This document shows positions 43,603-53,845 of a stretch of 64,000 nt of DNA, one piece after another. The stretch lies in NCBI GenBank assembly GCA_029310945.1, contig JARJFC010000012.1, positions 1 to 64,000 on the forward strand, in the 5' to 3' direction. A program made the translations under genes and the position numbers. The notes beneath the pieces were generated by a model, which was not told where the DNA came from, did no database searches, and worked only from the letters and a program-made list of their open reading frames with translations. This DNA is from Leptospira sp. 96542. Its GTDB lineage: Bacteria; Spirochaetota; Leptospiria; Leptospirales; Leptospiraceae. Numbering within the stretch: position 1 is the stretch's first letter; every line of letters begins with the position of its first letter.

Positions 43603-46600
43603 ATGAAAACAATCATCCATTTTTTTGTATACAAACCCTTAGTTTCCATTTTGATTTTTTGGTTTTTATTCCTGGCGGGAATCATCTCTGTTTTATCCAT
43701 GAAACGAGAAGCCTTCCCTCGGGTGAATTTCCGAGAGGTGCGGGTTCTCACTGTTTATCCTGGTGCCAACCCTGTGGATGTGGAGAAAAAAGTAACCATC
43801 CCCATAGAAGAAAAACTGAGGGAAGTCGAAGGTTTGGATTTAGTTCGTTCCATTTCAAGGAATTCTGAATCCGACATTAGTATTAAAATCGACTTGGAAC
43901 ATGACAACCCTGATGGAGTTGTAAATGATGTTAGACGAGCAATTGACCGTGTAACAAACCTTCCAACGCAGGTTAGGGACAGGCCAATTGTCACAGAACA
44001 AAAAAGCTCCAACTTTCCCGTGTTAGAGCTTGCAATCCATGGTGCCATGAATGAAAAAGAGCTCCAAGAAATGGGGCGTTTCATTGAAGACGAAATTCGC
44101 AAAGTATCGGGTGTTTCGCGTGTGGATGCTTTTGGCAAACGAAAAGAAGAGTGGCGGATTTTAGTCAATCCTGAGTTAAAAAAACGGTACACTTTGGGTT
44201 TTTCAGATATTTACAATGCCATTTCCAATCGGAACGTGAGCGTACCTGGTGGGTCTTTTTTAAGACCAAGAACACAAGACATCCGAGTGACCGGTGAAAT
44301 CAGTAAAATTGAAGATATAAAAAATGTTCCGATTCGATCGAATGAAACAGGAAATACAATTTTATTATCTCAAGTTGCCAATTTGGAAGATACCTATGAA
44401 AGGCCAAGAACTCTCGCCACCATAAATGGGGAACCAGCCTATGTAATCCAAATCATTAAAAAAGACAGTGCCGATATCATTGATACAGTAAATGCTGTGG
44501 CCGATCGAATCGAAGAACTTCAAAAGCAGATCCCAGCTAATATTCAATTTATGGAATTGAACAACGAAGGTAAACGCGCCATCAAACGATTGGATGTGGT
44601 GATTACTAATTCGATTCAAGGACTCTTTCTTGTTATCATTGTTTTGATTTTATTTTTTAATTTAAAAGATTCTATCCTAACAAGTATTTCGTTGCCATTG
44701 ACTTTGTTCGCAGCAACAATCGCATTCCCTATGTTTGATGTATCCTTCAATCTTGTGTCCATGCTTGGAATTATCATCTCTCTTGGCATGCTTGTGGATA
44801 ATAGTATCATCATATCGGAAAACATCTATAAATACAGATCGCAGAATATGGATCCAAAAGAAGCGGCTGTTTTGGGCGCAAGTGAACTTTTTATCCCCAT
44901 TCTTGGATCTTATTTAACAACGGTGGCTGCATTTTTACCAATGGCATTCATGACGGGCATTATGGGAAAATTCATTTGGCAAATTCCTTTTATGGTCATT
45001 GTGGCGTTAACACTTTCTCTCTTTGAATCTTTTTTCCTTTTGCCAGTAAGGTATGCTTTGTTCACAAACAATTTGGCAAAACCGAATCGGTCTAATTTTC
45101 GAAAATCGTTTCGATCAAATTTGGAAAATGGATTTGAATGGCTTAGGAATGCATTCACTTGGTTCATCACAAAAGTAGTCGGCAACCCATTTAAAACTCT
45201 TTTGGGCATCGTTCTTGTATTTTTATCATCGTTTGCCTTATTGTTTGTTATGAATTTTAATCTATTTCCTAAAGAAGGGATTGATTATGTTTTGGTAAGG
45301 GCTGAGTTTCCTCCTGATTTTTCTTCACAAGAAACCACAAAACAACTGCAATACTTCCAGCCAATTTTGGATAAAATTCCCAAAGAGGAAGTGCAGAGTA
45401 TCATTCTAAAAGTTGGTATACAACAAACAGACCCAACAGATCCACTCACACGTGTGGGAGAACAATTGGGTATGGCACAAATCATTCTCGTGCCAGAAAC
45501 GGAACGTAATCGTACAGCCCAAGTGATATTTGGTGAATTGGAAAAAGAATTAAAGGCAATGCCAAATGCCATTTCGGTGATGGTGGATCTTGTAGTCAAT
45601 GGTCCGCCCATCGGTGCTGCTGTGACAGTTGCCATCGAAGGAAGAGAGTATGCAACCCTAAAGATCATTGCAGAAGAGATGAAAGCCTTTTTACGCAAGG
45701 AAAAAGGTGTGATCAATATCAACGACGACTATAAGGTTGGACGTGAAGAAATTCAAATCAGAGTGAAGGATACTGCTTCTGCCATTGCGGGTATTGATAC
45801 TGCAACCACTGCGTATTATGTGCGCACTGCAATGGAAGGGCTGGAAGCAAGTAATTTACGCAAAGGCAAAGATGAAATTAAAATTGTCATTTTGAATGAT
45901 GAAAAATTTCGAGATGGGCTTGAAGACTTGGACTCAATCCAAATTTCCAATAAGTTCGGTCTCCTAACACCCATTACGGCAGTTACAACGAGAAACGTTG
46001 TCCAAGGTATTGAAGCTTTGTATCATAATGATTACGAAAAAGCCATCACCGTACTTGCTGATGTCAATGAGGAAGAGACGAGTTCCAACATTGTGAATCA
46101 GAAAATTTTGGATGAGTTTGGATCCATTGGTAAAAAATACCCTGGTTATAAAATTAAATTCCGTGGTGAACAAGAAGAAACTGCCAAATCAATGGTTTCT
46201 TTGGCAAAGGCTGGTGCACTTGCGATGTTTGGAATTTTTGCCATCCTCGCTATTATTTTCAATAGTATCAAAAAACCGATCCTCATTATTTTATCCATTC
46301 CACTTGGGTTTATAGGTGTGGTGTTTGGGTTTATCATTTCAAATAAGGCTCTCAGTTTTCTTGCCATGATTGGGATCATCGGCCTCGCAGGGGTCATTGT
46401 CAATGCCTCCATCGTACTTGTGGATACAATCCAAGAGTTTCAGAAACGAGGAATGGGTTGGTATGAATCACTGATTCTTGCTTCGACTGAAAGGTTTCGT
46501 CCCATACTTGTCACCACAATGACTACAATGGCAGGTATGATTCCAACAGCCTATTCCATCGGTGGTTCGGATCCTCTACTTGTCCCTATGACACTTTCAC

Positions 46601-46692
46601 TTGCTTGGGGGCTTGGGTTTGGAACTTTTGGTTCACTCATCTTTATACCCGCCAGTTTTTCTGCTTATTACCGCCTAGTGGGTAGAAAGTAA
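43603..46692 (+). CDS. RND-family efflux permease without adjacent partner genes
   Basis: A 1029-residue inner-membrane transporter with the RND layout: a helix at 11-32, a large periplasmic loop, about five helices from 335 to 490, a second loop and a final helix set. The proton-relay aspartate in TM4 is retained (GMLVDNSIIISENI, Asp399), but the second one is Asn400. The TM10 lysine of AcrB is replaced (GVIVNASIVLVDTI). Such substitutions occur in other RND subgroups. No membrane-fusion or outer-membrane channel gene is adjacent. Expression is probably controlled through the upstream palindrome. The substrate is unknown. Confidence 0.92.
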   Translation: MKTIIHFFVYKPLVSILIFWFLFLAGIISVLSMKREAFPRVNFREVRVLTVYPGANPVDVEKKVTIPIEEKLREVEGLDLVRSISRNSESDISIKIDLEHDNPDGVVNDVRRAIDRVTNLPTQVRDRPIVTEQKSSNFPVLELAIHGAMNEKELQEMGRFIEDEIRKVSGVSRVDAFGKRKEEWRILVNPELKKRYTLGFSDIYNAISNRNVSVPGGSFLRPRTQDIRVTGEISKIEDIKNVPIRSNETGNTILLSQVANLEDTYERPRTLATINGEPAYVIQIIKKDSADIIDTVNAVADRIEELQKQIPANIQFMELNNEGKRAIKRLDVVITNSIQGLFLVIIVLILFFNLKDSILTSISLPLTLFAATIAFPMFDVSFNLVSMLGIIISLGMLVDNSIIISENIYKYRSQNMDPKEAAVLGASELFIPILGSYLTTVAAFLPMAFMTGIMGKFIWQIPFMVIVALTLSLFESFFLLPVRYALFTNNLAKPNRSNFRKSFRSNLENGFEWLRNAFTWFITKVVGNPFKTLLGIVLVFLSSFALLFVMNFNLFPKEGIDYVLVRAEFPPDFSSQETTKQLQYFQPILDKIPKEEVQSIILKVGIQQTDPTDPLTRVGEQLGMAQIILVPETERNRTAQVIFGELEKELKAMPNAISVMVDLVVNGPPIGAAVTVAIEGREYATLKIIAEEMKAFLRKEKGVININDDYKVGREEIQIRVKDTASAIAGIDTATTAYYVRTAMEGLEASNLRKGKDEIKIVILNDEKFRDGLEDLDSIQISNKFGLLTPITAVTTRNVVQGIEALYHNDYEKAITVLADVNEEETSSNIVNQKILDEFGSIGKKYPGYKIKFRGEQEETAKSMVSLAKAGALAMFGIFAILAIIFNSIKKPILIILSIPLGFIGVVFGFIISNKALSFLAMIGIIGLAGVIVNASIVLVDTIQEFQKRGMGWYESLILASTERFRPILVTTMTTMAGMIPTAYSIGGSDPLLVPMTLSLAWGLGFGTFGSLIFIPASFSAYYRLVGRK

Positions 46693-46694
46693 AA

Positions 46695-47726
46695 CTAATA
46701 CCAATTCAGAACGTCTTCGGCAAAACCGAGGATGTTCTTCAGTTTTAGAATTTTCCCGTCATCTAACACCACTTCACCGTTGAAGGTTCCGAATACTTGG
46801 TGTTGTTCTGTTTTTATGATCAAAAAATTCATATATGAATTTCGATCTACGATGGGTTGAAAATCCAAAGTAAGCCTTTGGTTGTTGGATACAAATTTCC
46901 ACGGTTCCAAATAATTTTTGGTATTGATTTGAAAGGTAACTTCATCCAATTTATGGATTTTACCATCGTAAAAAATTACGTTTTCTGAAGCAGGCGTTCT
47001 ATCGGTAAATCCATAACCTAAGTTGAGGCCAAATGGTTTCCCATCAATATAAGCGGAAACCGAACTCCAATACCAACGGTTTTTGTATGTCCAAACACCT
47101 CGACCCCAATCCAAAGCTCCAAAATCATATTTTGGATCAAAACTAAAAGTTTGGTCACCGATCATGAAACTACCGTTTGCTGGCATACAATTGACCTTTG
47201 TGTTATAGTAAAATGCTTTTCGATTTTCTTTCCACGATGTGACAATGTTCATAGAATCCATTTTCGGTTCTGTGAGTTGGATTTTGCCTTTGATGCCTTT
47301 TTGACCAGTGGGCGATATAAAATTTTTGGATTCAAATTCTAAATTTCGAATTCTATTTTTGGTTTCAAATCGGATTTTGAGTTTTTTATCTTCAAATTCC
47401 ACAATACCTTCTGAATGAACCAACGGAAGGTTTGTTTTGCCAAGCGGTAAAATGGAGAGAGTGTCTATTTGGCTAAATTTACCAGTATTAAAATCTAAAA
47501 AACAAATAGCAAATAGCCCCGCATAACCTAAATCAGATGTGGTAATTGTGATGCCAAATTTTTTGTCTGGAGACAAAACGGAATAATAATCCCACTCCTT
47601 GATTCTTAATTTGGACGCAGCTATATTATTTTTATTGTAAATCCAATGGGGTTGTCGTGCCCAGCCTTCTTCTGTGATTGTCCCATCAGGGTGTAGTAAT
47701 GGAATCTGTTTTGTAATCTCTGGCAT
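46695..47726 (-). CDS. DUF2804 family protein
   Basis: A 343-residue protein with the DUF2804 signature FGALDWGRGVWTYKNRWYWS and the following LNLGYGFTDRTPASENVIFY with GKIHKL. The rest is strand-rich. There is no signal peptide. The function of the family is unknown; a lipocalin-like or carotenoid-hydratase-like beta barrel is suspected for distant relatives, which is inference. It ends two bases from the convergent RND gene stop. An 11-base copy of half the RND operator lies 28 bases upstream of its start. Confidence 0.88.
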   Translation of the reverse strand: MPEITKQIPLLHPDGTITEEGWARQPHWIYNKNNIAASKLRIKEWDYYSVLSPDKKFGITITTSDLGYAGLFAICFLDFNTGKFSQIDTLSILPLGKTNLPLVHSEGIVEFEDKKLKIRFETKNRIRNLEFESKNFISPTGQKGIKGKIQLTEPKMDSMNIVTSWKENRKAFYYNTKVNCMPANGSFMIGDQTFSFDPKYDFGALDWGRGVWTYKNRWYWSSVSAYIDGKPFGLNLGYGFTDRTPASENVIFYDGKIHKLDEVTFQINTKNYLEPWKFVSNNQRLTLDFQPIVDRNSYMNFLIIKTEQHQVFGTFNGEVVLDDGKILKLKNILGFAEDVLNWY

Positions 47727-47753
47727 AAGTAAAAAACAAATACATAGTGTTCG

Positions 47754-47764
47754 GTTGACTAGTT
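47754..47764. promoter_or_regulatory. Copy of half the RND operator upstream of the DUF2804 gene
   Basis: GTTGACTAGTT here is identical to 43554-43564 in the RND operator. The second arm is not conserved. It lies 28 bases upstream of the DUF2804 start in a 222-base divergent intergenic stretch. It may be a weak operator half-site or a chance match. Confidence 0.3.
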
Positions 47765-48035
47765 TTTTTCTGGACGTGAAATTATTTTTTCAATTTAAAT
47801 GGATCGAAAATAATTCGATGAACCGAGGTTTAGAAAATTGCTTGTAGTAACAAACTTAGAATCCTCAAATCATATTCATTCTCTTTAATGTACAACCATA
47901 CAATTGTTTGTAGACAGATGTTCTAAGTTCTAAATCATCCGTTATCATTTGATTCTCCTTTTTGAAAATGGGAAATTAAGTTTTTTTGTAGATTCGAAAT
48001 GGGATTTAACCAATTATGATTTAGGGGCAAATTAT

Positions 48036-48968
48036 ATGGTAAAAATGTCAGTTGTTATTCTTTTTTTTTCAATAGCACAATGCACTACGGTAACGTCCAA
48101 TTCTTATGAAACGATCCAACCTGGCTCAGCAATCACAACCTTCGACGTTAATTTTTGGTTAAGCTCCAAAGAATCATTAAAATTTCAAAAGATAATTTCT
48201 TCCGATTGGGAATCGGATCGATCTGGCTTAATTGACTTAGATCATCCTAAGGCAAAGTCGGCTGGTCTCAAATCTGGTGAAGAACCCATTCAAATATATT
48301 TTTATTCCATCGAACATCCTAAATATGGAACTTTCTTTATTGATTCCGGCCTCTCAAGTGAATTCAAAAAAGATCAGAACGAATGGCCTATCCAAGGTTT
48401 GTTGGCAAAAGTATTAAACATTAGCAAGATAAAAATCAGAGAATCATTAAAAGATTATATGATCAAAAATCCAAAAACTCCAAATTCTGTTTTTCTAACA
48501 CACCTTCATTTTGACCATATTCTTGGACTTTATGATTTATCTGAAGATATTCCTGTCATTACAGGCCCAAACGAAGCAACAGATACGATGTTTCAAAATA
48601 TCTTTGTAAAGGGAACAACGGACAAATTGCTAAAAAAGAATCGAAAAATCATTCAACTGAAAGAGGTGGAAATTGATAAAGAAACAGGACTAGGAATCAT
48701 TGATTACTTTAAAGATGGTTCCTTTTTGATCTTACATGTTCCAGGTCATACCGAAGGAAGTCTCGCATTTTTATTAAAGACAACGTCAGGTCCTAAGCTC
48801 ATCGTCGGAGACACGAGCCACACAAAATTCGGTTGGGAGAATCAAGTAACTCCTGGATATTTTTCGAAAGATCAAAAAAAGAATGCGGATTCCTTGCAAA
48901 AGTTATTTAAGTTAGCAAAAAAAATTCCAGGCATTGAAGTACATTTGGGACATCAAAGTTTGAAATAA
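48036..48968 (+). CDS. Metallo-beta-lactamase-fold lipoprotein
   Basis: About 310 residues from the ATG at 48036, which has AGGGG eight bases upstream; a longer frame from 47949 would bury the signal peptide. The signal ends FFSIAQC (Cys16). The metal site is complete: THLHFDH (His156, His158, Asp160, His161), VPGHTEGS, VGDTSHTKF and a closing HLGHQS. The fold suggests a hydrolase such as a lactonase or phosphodiesterase anchored in the envelope; the substrate is not evident. It stands alone. Confidence 0.85.
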   Translation: MVKMSVVILFFSIAQCTTVTSNSYETIQPGSAITTFDVNFWLSSKESLKFQKIISSDWESDRSGLIDLDHPKAKSAGLKSGEEPIQIYFYSIEHPKYGTFFIDSGLSSEFKKDQNEWPIQGLLAKVLNISKIKIRESLKDYMIKNPKTPNSVFLTHLHFDHILGLYDLSEDIPVITGPNEATDTMFQNIFVKGTTDKLLKKNRKIIQLKEVEIDKETGLGIIDYFKDGSFLILHVPGHTEGSLAFLLKTTSGPKLIVGDTSHTKFGWENQVTPGYFSKDQKKNADSLQKLFKLAKKIPGIEVHLGHQSLK

Positions 48969-49218
48969 CCAATTTCATTGTAATTGCAAGAAATATTTCA
49001 ATGGAAAAATAAGCGTTCCCAAATTTGAACGATAACATTCCTTTTTGTTTGTTCTGGTTCAAAGTATGGTGAAGTTTCCGTTAATTCTAAAAAAGGAACA
49101 ATATCTAATTTTGTGACTACAAGTTTTTGAAAATTCAACCAAGAGCGAATTGACAGAAAAGAATTCTTAATATATGAAATTAGAAATCTTCTAACAGCCA
49201 TAAAAGGAAAAAAGAACT

Positions 49219-51006
49219 ATGAGCCAAAACATTCCAATAAACAAAACGTATGACTATGATTACATTGTGGTTGGATCAGGTTTTGGTGGTTCTGTATCAG
49301 CATATAGGTTGGCGCAAAAAGGTTATTCTGTCCTTGTGATCGAATCTGGTAAACGATGGAAATCTTCAGACTTCCCAAAAACAAATTGGAGTTTGCGAAA
49401 GTATCTTTGGATGCCAAAGTTAGGTTTTTATGGTATCCAAAGAATCAATCTTTTAAATGATTTTTTACTCGTGAGTGGTTCTGGAGTAGGAGGTGGCTCC
49501 CTTGTGTATGCATGTACATTGTATGTGCCGCCATCGAAAGTTTTAAATTCACCAATTTATGCGAAGATGGGTGGAGAGAAGGTTTTGCTTCCATATTATT
49601 CAATCGCAAAACATATGCTTGGTGTTACTGAAAATCCAAAACTATGGGAGCCTGATAGATTACTCTTCGAAACTGCAAAAACATTTGGTAAGGAAAAGAC
49701 CTTTCAGAAAACCCCTGTCGGGATTTATTTTGGAAAGGGCGAAAAACCGGCTTTAAGCGAAACAAATCTGCGGACGGAAACACCCGGAGCAGGCAATAAG
49801 GATCCTTTTTTTGATGGGGATGGTCCAGACAGAAACCCCTGCAATTATTGCGGTGGTTGTATGGTTGGCTGCCGTCACAATGCAAAAAATACCTTAGACA
49901 AAAATTATCTATTTTTAGCAGAAAAATTGGGAGCGGTTATCCTTCCTGAGTCTAAGGTTGTTTCTCTCGTGCCAATAAACAATCGTTTGTTAGTTGATCC
50001 TGAGGTAAGTGGAGAGTTTGGATACGAAATTGAAACAAATAGTACAACTGGATTTTTTGGCTTCCCCAAACGAAAATTTAGAGCAAAGAACGTTGTGTTA
50101 TCTGCTGGGGTGATGGGTACGGTTGGCCTACTCCTGAAAATGGAGCAAGAAAACAAAATGATTCGATTATCGGAAAAGTTAGGTGACACAGTGAGAACCA
50201 ACAGTGAAACAGTACTTCCTGTGACCGTATCTGGTAAACATGAAGATTACTCTCGCGGTATCGCCATCACATCGTCTGTGCATCCTGATGAAAACACACA
50301 TATTGAACCAGTCCGTTATTCTAAGGGTTCGGATTTTTTTGGAGTTCTTGCAAGTATACTCGTGGATGGGGGAGGAAAGTTTCCGAGGCCACTTAAATTT
50401 CTTTGGACAATGGTTCGCCATCCAATTTATTTTTTAAAATCCCACAATCCATTTGGTTTTGCAAAAAATTCGATCATTCTACTTGTGATGCAAACTGTTG
50501 ATAATAGTGTACGTTTGGTACGTAAACGTCGTATGATATGGCCGTTCCAAAAAACCATTACCTCAGCATTGTCTACAGGGGAACCCACACCATCTTACAT
50601 TCCCATTGCAAATGCTTTCACTCGGAAATTGGCGGAGATTGTTGGTGGAATCCCTCGTAGTTCGCTCAATGACACGCTGCTAAATGCTCCTGTCACCGGT
50701 CATATTATGGGTGGCTGTGTTGTGGGAGAAAATCCAGGAAAAGGTGTGATTGATCTCAACAACCAAGTGTTTGGTTATGAAAATTTATATGTTTGTGATG
50801 CATCCATGCTCACTGTCAATTTAGGAGTGAATCCTAGTTTGACCATCACCGCACTTTCGGAACGAGCGATGAGTCTTATACCTCCCAAACGTGAAGAAGT
50901 TTCTTTTTTATCATTTGAGAAAAAACGAGGGTTTGATAAAATCCTCACGCAAAAATACATTGTTCGTAAAGCAAACAAAGGTTTGCCAGTGAAACAAAAG
51001 AGGTAG
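49219..51006 (+). CDS. GMC-family oxidoreductase (cholesterol-oxidase-like)
   Basis: A 595-residue flavoprotein. The FAD-binding loop [17 protein letters not shown] is at 16-32, and the second FAD segment is [14 protein letters not shown] cysteine cluster [20 protein letters not shown] (Cys208, Cys211, Cys214, Cys218) resembles a ferredoxin-type iron-sulfur ligand set found in some sterol oxidase relatives. The C-terminal GMC region has [15 protein letters not shown] and [18 protein letters not shown]. There is no signal peptide. A polycyclic or lipid alcohol is the likely substrate class. The ankyrin gene starts four bases after its stop. Confidence 0.9.
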   Translation: MSQNIPINKTYDYDYIVVGSGFGGSVSAYRLAQKGYSVLVIESGKRWKSSDFPKTNWSLRKYLWMPKLGFYGIQRINLLNDFLLVSGSGVGGGSLVYACTLYVPPSKVLNSPIYAKMGGEKVLLPYYSIAKHMLGVTENPKLWEPDRLLFETAKTFGKEKTFQKTPVGIYFGKGEKPALSETNLRTETPGAGNKDPFFDGDGPDRNPCNYCGGCMVGCRHNAKNTLDKNYLFLAEKLGAVILPESKVVSLVPINNRLLVDPEVSGEFGYEIETNSTTGFFGFPKRKFRAKNVVLSAGVMGTVGLLLKMEQENKMIRLSEKLGDTVRTNSETVLPVTVSGKHEDYSRGIAITSSVHPDENTHIEPVRYSKGSDFFGVLASILVDGGGKFPRPLKFLWTMVRHPIYFLKSHNPFGFAKNSIILLVMQTVDNSVRLVRKRRMIWPFQKTITSALSTGEPTPSYIPIANAFTRKLAEIVGGIPRSSLNDTLLNAPVTGHIMGGCVVGENPGKGVIDLNNQVFGYENLYVCDASMLTVNLGVNPSLTITALSERAMSLIPPKREEVSFLSFEKKRGFDKILTQKYIVRKANKGLPVKQKR

Positions 51007-51010
51007 TTTT

Positions 51011-51922
51011 TTGGATTTTTTTTCGGCAAGCAAACAAGGTTCTGTAACTGAATGGGAAGAATTGATAAAAACAGGAGAAAATCCCAATACCTTAGATCAG
51101 TTTGGAACAACACCATTAAGCTGGGTTGTGAAAATGAGCGATCTGAATTTATTCAAATCTGCACTTGCGTTAGGTGCCGATCCCAATTTTCCATTCAGGA
51201 GTTCGGGCAATCTTATTTTTGAATTATTTAGCCAGAACAAAAGAGATTTTTTAAATGTTTTGGTAGAAAATCCAAACCGATGGGCAGAATCGAAATTTCT
51301 CTTCACTCGTGACAAAGAAGGAAATACGATCTTTCATAAATCGGTAAATCCTAGTTTTGATTTTGTATGGGATTTCGCAAAAACATTGTTAAATGAAGAT
51401 GTTTTGGTTTATCGTAACGAAGAAGGGAGGTCTATTTTTTTAGAATCCATCGTTGAAGATAATTTTGAAGCAAGTCTGTATTTATTAGAAAAATACCCAA
51501 TGGTAATTTCAGATTTAGATCATGAATCTAAAAATGCTTTGCATTTGGCTAGCGAAAGAAACTTACAATCCATAGTGGAGTTATTACTCGGAAAAGGTTT
51601 GGATGTGAATGCAAACGATGATTTAGGAAACTCCGCCTTGTTTTTAGCAGCTTCTGCCGATGCCACGGAGTCCTTAGAACTCATTTTAAAAGCAGGGGCA
51701 AACCCTTTTGTTTGGGGAGAGGGTGGTGAATCCATCACCCGACTTCTAAACCGCGAAAAGTTTTCACATTCTCTCAAAACCTGGAAAAAATACACAATTC
51801 GTTTGGCAAAACAAGAAAACAAAGAATCAAATTCTTACAAACAATTGTTAGATTATGTTTCTTTGGAAAAACCATTTTCTCCAAACGAATTAGCAGAAAT
51901 GAAACTCATCGACTATCTTTGA
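51011..51922 (+). CDS. Ankyrin-repeat protein
   Basis: A 303-residue soluble protein with about six ankyrin repeats. The clearest are SKNALHLASERNLQSIVELL followed by GKGLDVNANDDLGNSALFLA and the first, LDQFGTTPLSWVVKMSDLNL. The TTG start lies four bases after the GMC oxidoreductase stop, so the genes are likely cotranscribed. Ankyrin proteins next to oxidoreductases or catalases can act as assembly factors or inhibitors; this is a hypothesis here. The stop overlaps that of the convergent lipoprotein gene by ten bases. Confidence 0.88.
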   Translation: MDFFSASKQGSVTEWEELIKTGENPNTLDQFGTTPLSWVVKMSDLNLFKSALALGADPNFPFRSSGNLIFELFSQNKRDFLNVLVENPNRWAESKFLFTRDKEGNTIFHKSVNPSFDFVWDFAKTLLNEDVLVYRNEEGRSIFLESIVEDNFEASLYLLEKYPMVISDLDHESKNALHLASERNLQSIVELLLGKGLDVNANDDLGNSALFLAASADATESLELILKAGANPFVWGEGGESITRLLNREKFSHSLKTWKKYTIRLAKQENKESNSYKQLLDYVSLEKPFSPNELAEMKLIDYL

Positions 51923-53478
51923 GGTGTGTTTGCATCGCCTAAGAATTTTGGTCCATAATTGCCTTCGCGGTCACTGTGGGTTCGATCGAACCTTGGGCTT
52001 TCAAAGCTATAATGTTGTTCGATATTTGTTTTGAACGGAGCATTTTCTGGAGATTCGCCGAATTGCGTCAATTCACTCCAAACTAGTTTGCTACGTGGGT
52101 GTTTGCCAATCCTTCCATCAAATTTAAAAATATACTTAATGTCATCATCCACTTTGTGGTGTCCGTCTGGGTCTTGGAAAGAAGGTTCTCCAATCCAACC
52201 TGGTTCTTCCCATGCTACCAATTTACGAATGGACTTTTTCACCATTTGTCTTGCATCAACGTATATGGTTTCATTTGGTTTTCCTGAACCAATTTTCACA
52301 GATATTAAGTCATTTTGATTGATCCCTTCGGGTATAATGATCATGGATTCGTTCGGATTAAAAGAGGGAAAAATGTCTCTAGGATCTGAAATAAAATTGA
52401 ATAAAAAATTTCCTGCATCAAGTTTTACCGTATAACCACCATAAGCAGAAGTTGGATTTCCACCATCTGCACCCATATTCCCTTTCGCAATGTATAAAAT
52501 GGGGTGGTTTTTTAGTGAGTTTATGTTTTCGAAACTAGTATCGAGTAAAACATGGTCGTGTCCTGTGAGTAATATTCTTTTCGCATTTCCATCTTTCGAT
52601 ATAAGTAAAGAATAGGATTCTAAGTCACCTTGGTGTATGTTTCCAAATTTGGTTGGGCCAATGTTTTGGTCATACCAAATCCAATAAGATACCACCATAT
52701 CACCGTTACCTGGTTCATACCAATAATTCCAGTTGTCTCTAAACCCAGGCAAAGCCAATGGATCCGTTCCAGAAACTGTTGATTTCGCATACCTTACATG
52801 GTAGTATAAATGGATGTCGTTATTTTTATCATCTAGCTCAGGTAATTCGATGTATTTTCCAAGTTTTAATTTCTGTGAACGTTTCCGAATGTCTTTATCG
52901 GGTAGGGGATAATTTTTCGTTTCCAGATAGGAAGCATACTTTTCTAAATTGGATGGCAGGTGTTTTTTATCTTTATGAAAAACAAGGATGGGAGCAAATT
53001 TTTTTGCTACTTCTTCCCCAATCGCATTTGGAATTAAATTTTCTTGTGTTCTGAAATGGAAAGTATAGGCAAAATTGATTTCTGATTGTCCTTCATTTTG
53101 AATCCAAATCGGGTTGTGACCTGGCGAAAATTTTCCTCGCAAATGTTCCCATCCAGTGATTGCGATGCTCATATGTGTCCAAACATTCGGTAGAGTGGAT
53201 TCTATAGTTGTTTGTATCCCTTTCTGCGGAGATACGATGGTAAATATAGGATCAAAACATGAGTTTTTCGAAACTTTGGGGCAGTGAAAGAAATTAACCT
53301 TATAACCTAATTTTGATACAACGATACCAGGTGGTAAATTTTCAGCATTTAATTCCAAGCGGAGATTTGCGGATTTTGAAACTGGATCCACTTTTGTGGA
53401 ACAATGGACACTTATAACGAATATTAGTGTGAGGCAGACGGATCGAAAATAAAGTAGGGAAACATTGGTTTGGTTCAT
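51913..53478 (-). CDS. Vps62-like lipoprotein
   Basis: A 521-residue exported protein with a lipoprotein signal ending LIFVISVHC. The central part resembles the Vps62/DUF946 family: FAPILVFHKDKKHLPS, then VVSYWIWYDQN, then the metal-site-like HQGDLESYSLLISKDGN and ILLTGHDH. The remaining C-terminus is polar. The family role is unknown. The gene is convergent with the ankyrin gene and follows, on the same strand, a small Lys-rich protein gene with a hairpin just upstream. Confidence 0.78.
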   Translation of the reverse strand: MNQTNVSLLYFRSVCLTLIFVISVHCSTKVDPVSKSANLRLELNAENLPPGIVVSKLGYKVNFFHCPKVSKNSCFDPIFTIVSPQKGIQTTIESTLPNVWTHMSIAITGWEHLRGKFSPGHNPIWIQNEGQSEINFAYTFHFRTQENLIPNAIGEEVAKKFAPILVFHKDKKHLPSNLEKYASYLETKNYPLPDKDIRKRSQKLKLGKYIELPELDDKNNDIHLYYHVRYAKSTVSGTDPLALPGFRDNWNYWYEPGNGDMVVSYWIWYDQNIGPTKFGNIHQGDLESYSLLISKDGNAKRILLTGHDHVLLDTSFENINSLKNHPILYIAKGNMGADGGNPTSAYGGYTVKLDAGNFLFNFISDPRDIFPSFNPNESMIIIPEGINQNDLISVKIGSGKPNETIYVDARQMVKKSIRKLVAWEEPGWIGEPSFQDPDGHHKVDDDIKYIFKFDGRIGKHPRSKLVWSELTQFGESPENAPFKTNIEQHYSFESPRFDRTHSDREGNYGPKFLGDANTPQR

Positions 53479-53489
53479 AATGACAAATG

Positions 53490-53516
53490 GAGAACCCCCT
53501 TGGTTAAGGGGTTCTC
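53490..53516. terminator. Hairpin between the Lys-rich gene and the Vps62-like gene
   Basis: GAGAACCCC and GGGGTTCTC form a perfect 9-bp stem with 9 bases between, and inner pairs are possible. It lies 18 bases past the stop of the small gene at 53535 and just before the next same-strand gene. There is no T-run, so it may slow transcription or stabilise the 3' end rather than fully terminate. Confidence 0.5.
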
Positions 53517-53534
53517 AGTTCAGGAAAAAAAATC

Positions 53535-53768
53535 TTATTCAGCTTTCTTTTTCTTTGCTTTTTTGGCTTTTTTTGCCTTCTTTTCTTTTTTATTTTTTTT
53601 CTCTTTTTTAGCGCCTTCTTTGTTGTTAACCTTTTCTTTTTTAGGTTTTACCGTTTCGGCTGGTTCTTCGTTTTGCATAGTGGGTTCTTCGTCTGCTTCG
53701 GTTTGTGCAAAGACACCAAAGGTCGCAAAAGAGAAGATAGAAAGAATGACTAGAATTTTTTTCATCAT
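53535..53768 (-). CDS. Small secreted protein with a lysine-rich tail, 77 aa
   Basis: It has an N-terminal signal peptide (MMKKILVILSIFSFATFGVF, cleavage near AQ), a short acidic stretch, and a tail made almost only of Lys, Ala, Glu and Asn (KKEKKAKKAKKAKKKK). The mature protein would be an extremely basic, disordered periplasmic peptide. Such tails can bind nucleic acid, phospholipid or peptidoglycan. The simple-sequence tail is prone to length change. A ribosome-binding site GAGGTAA lies just before the ATG. Confidence 0.75.
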   Translation of the reverse strand: MMKKILVILSIFSFATFGVFAQTEADEEPTMQNEEPAETVKPKKEKVNNKEGAKKEKKNKKEKKAKKAKKAKKKKAE

Positions 53769-53845
53769 TTACCTCGTTGGATTGTGCACCCAATTAGATA
53801 AAATTGATAAGTTTCGACAATATAAAATTTTTCCAGTTTTAGGAA

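Noticed and set aside
43603..46692. Loss of the AcrB-type proton relay as a sign of a dead pump
   Set aside because: Asp399 is kept, and Asn at the second site with no TM10 lysine also occurs in other RND subgroups, so inactivity cannot be inferred.
48998..49201. Minus-strand frame of 67 codons between the MBL lipoprotein and GMC oxidoreductase genes
   Set aside because: It starts with ATG, but has no ribosome-binding site and no motif; it may be chance, although I cannot exclude a small gene.
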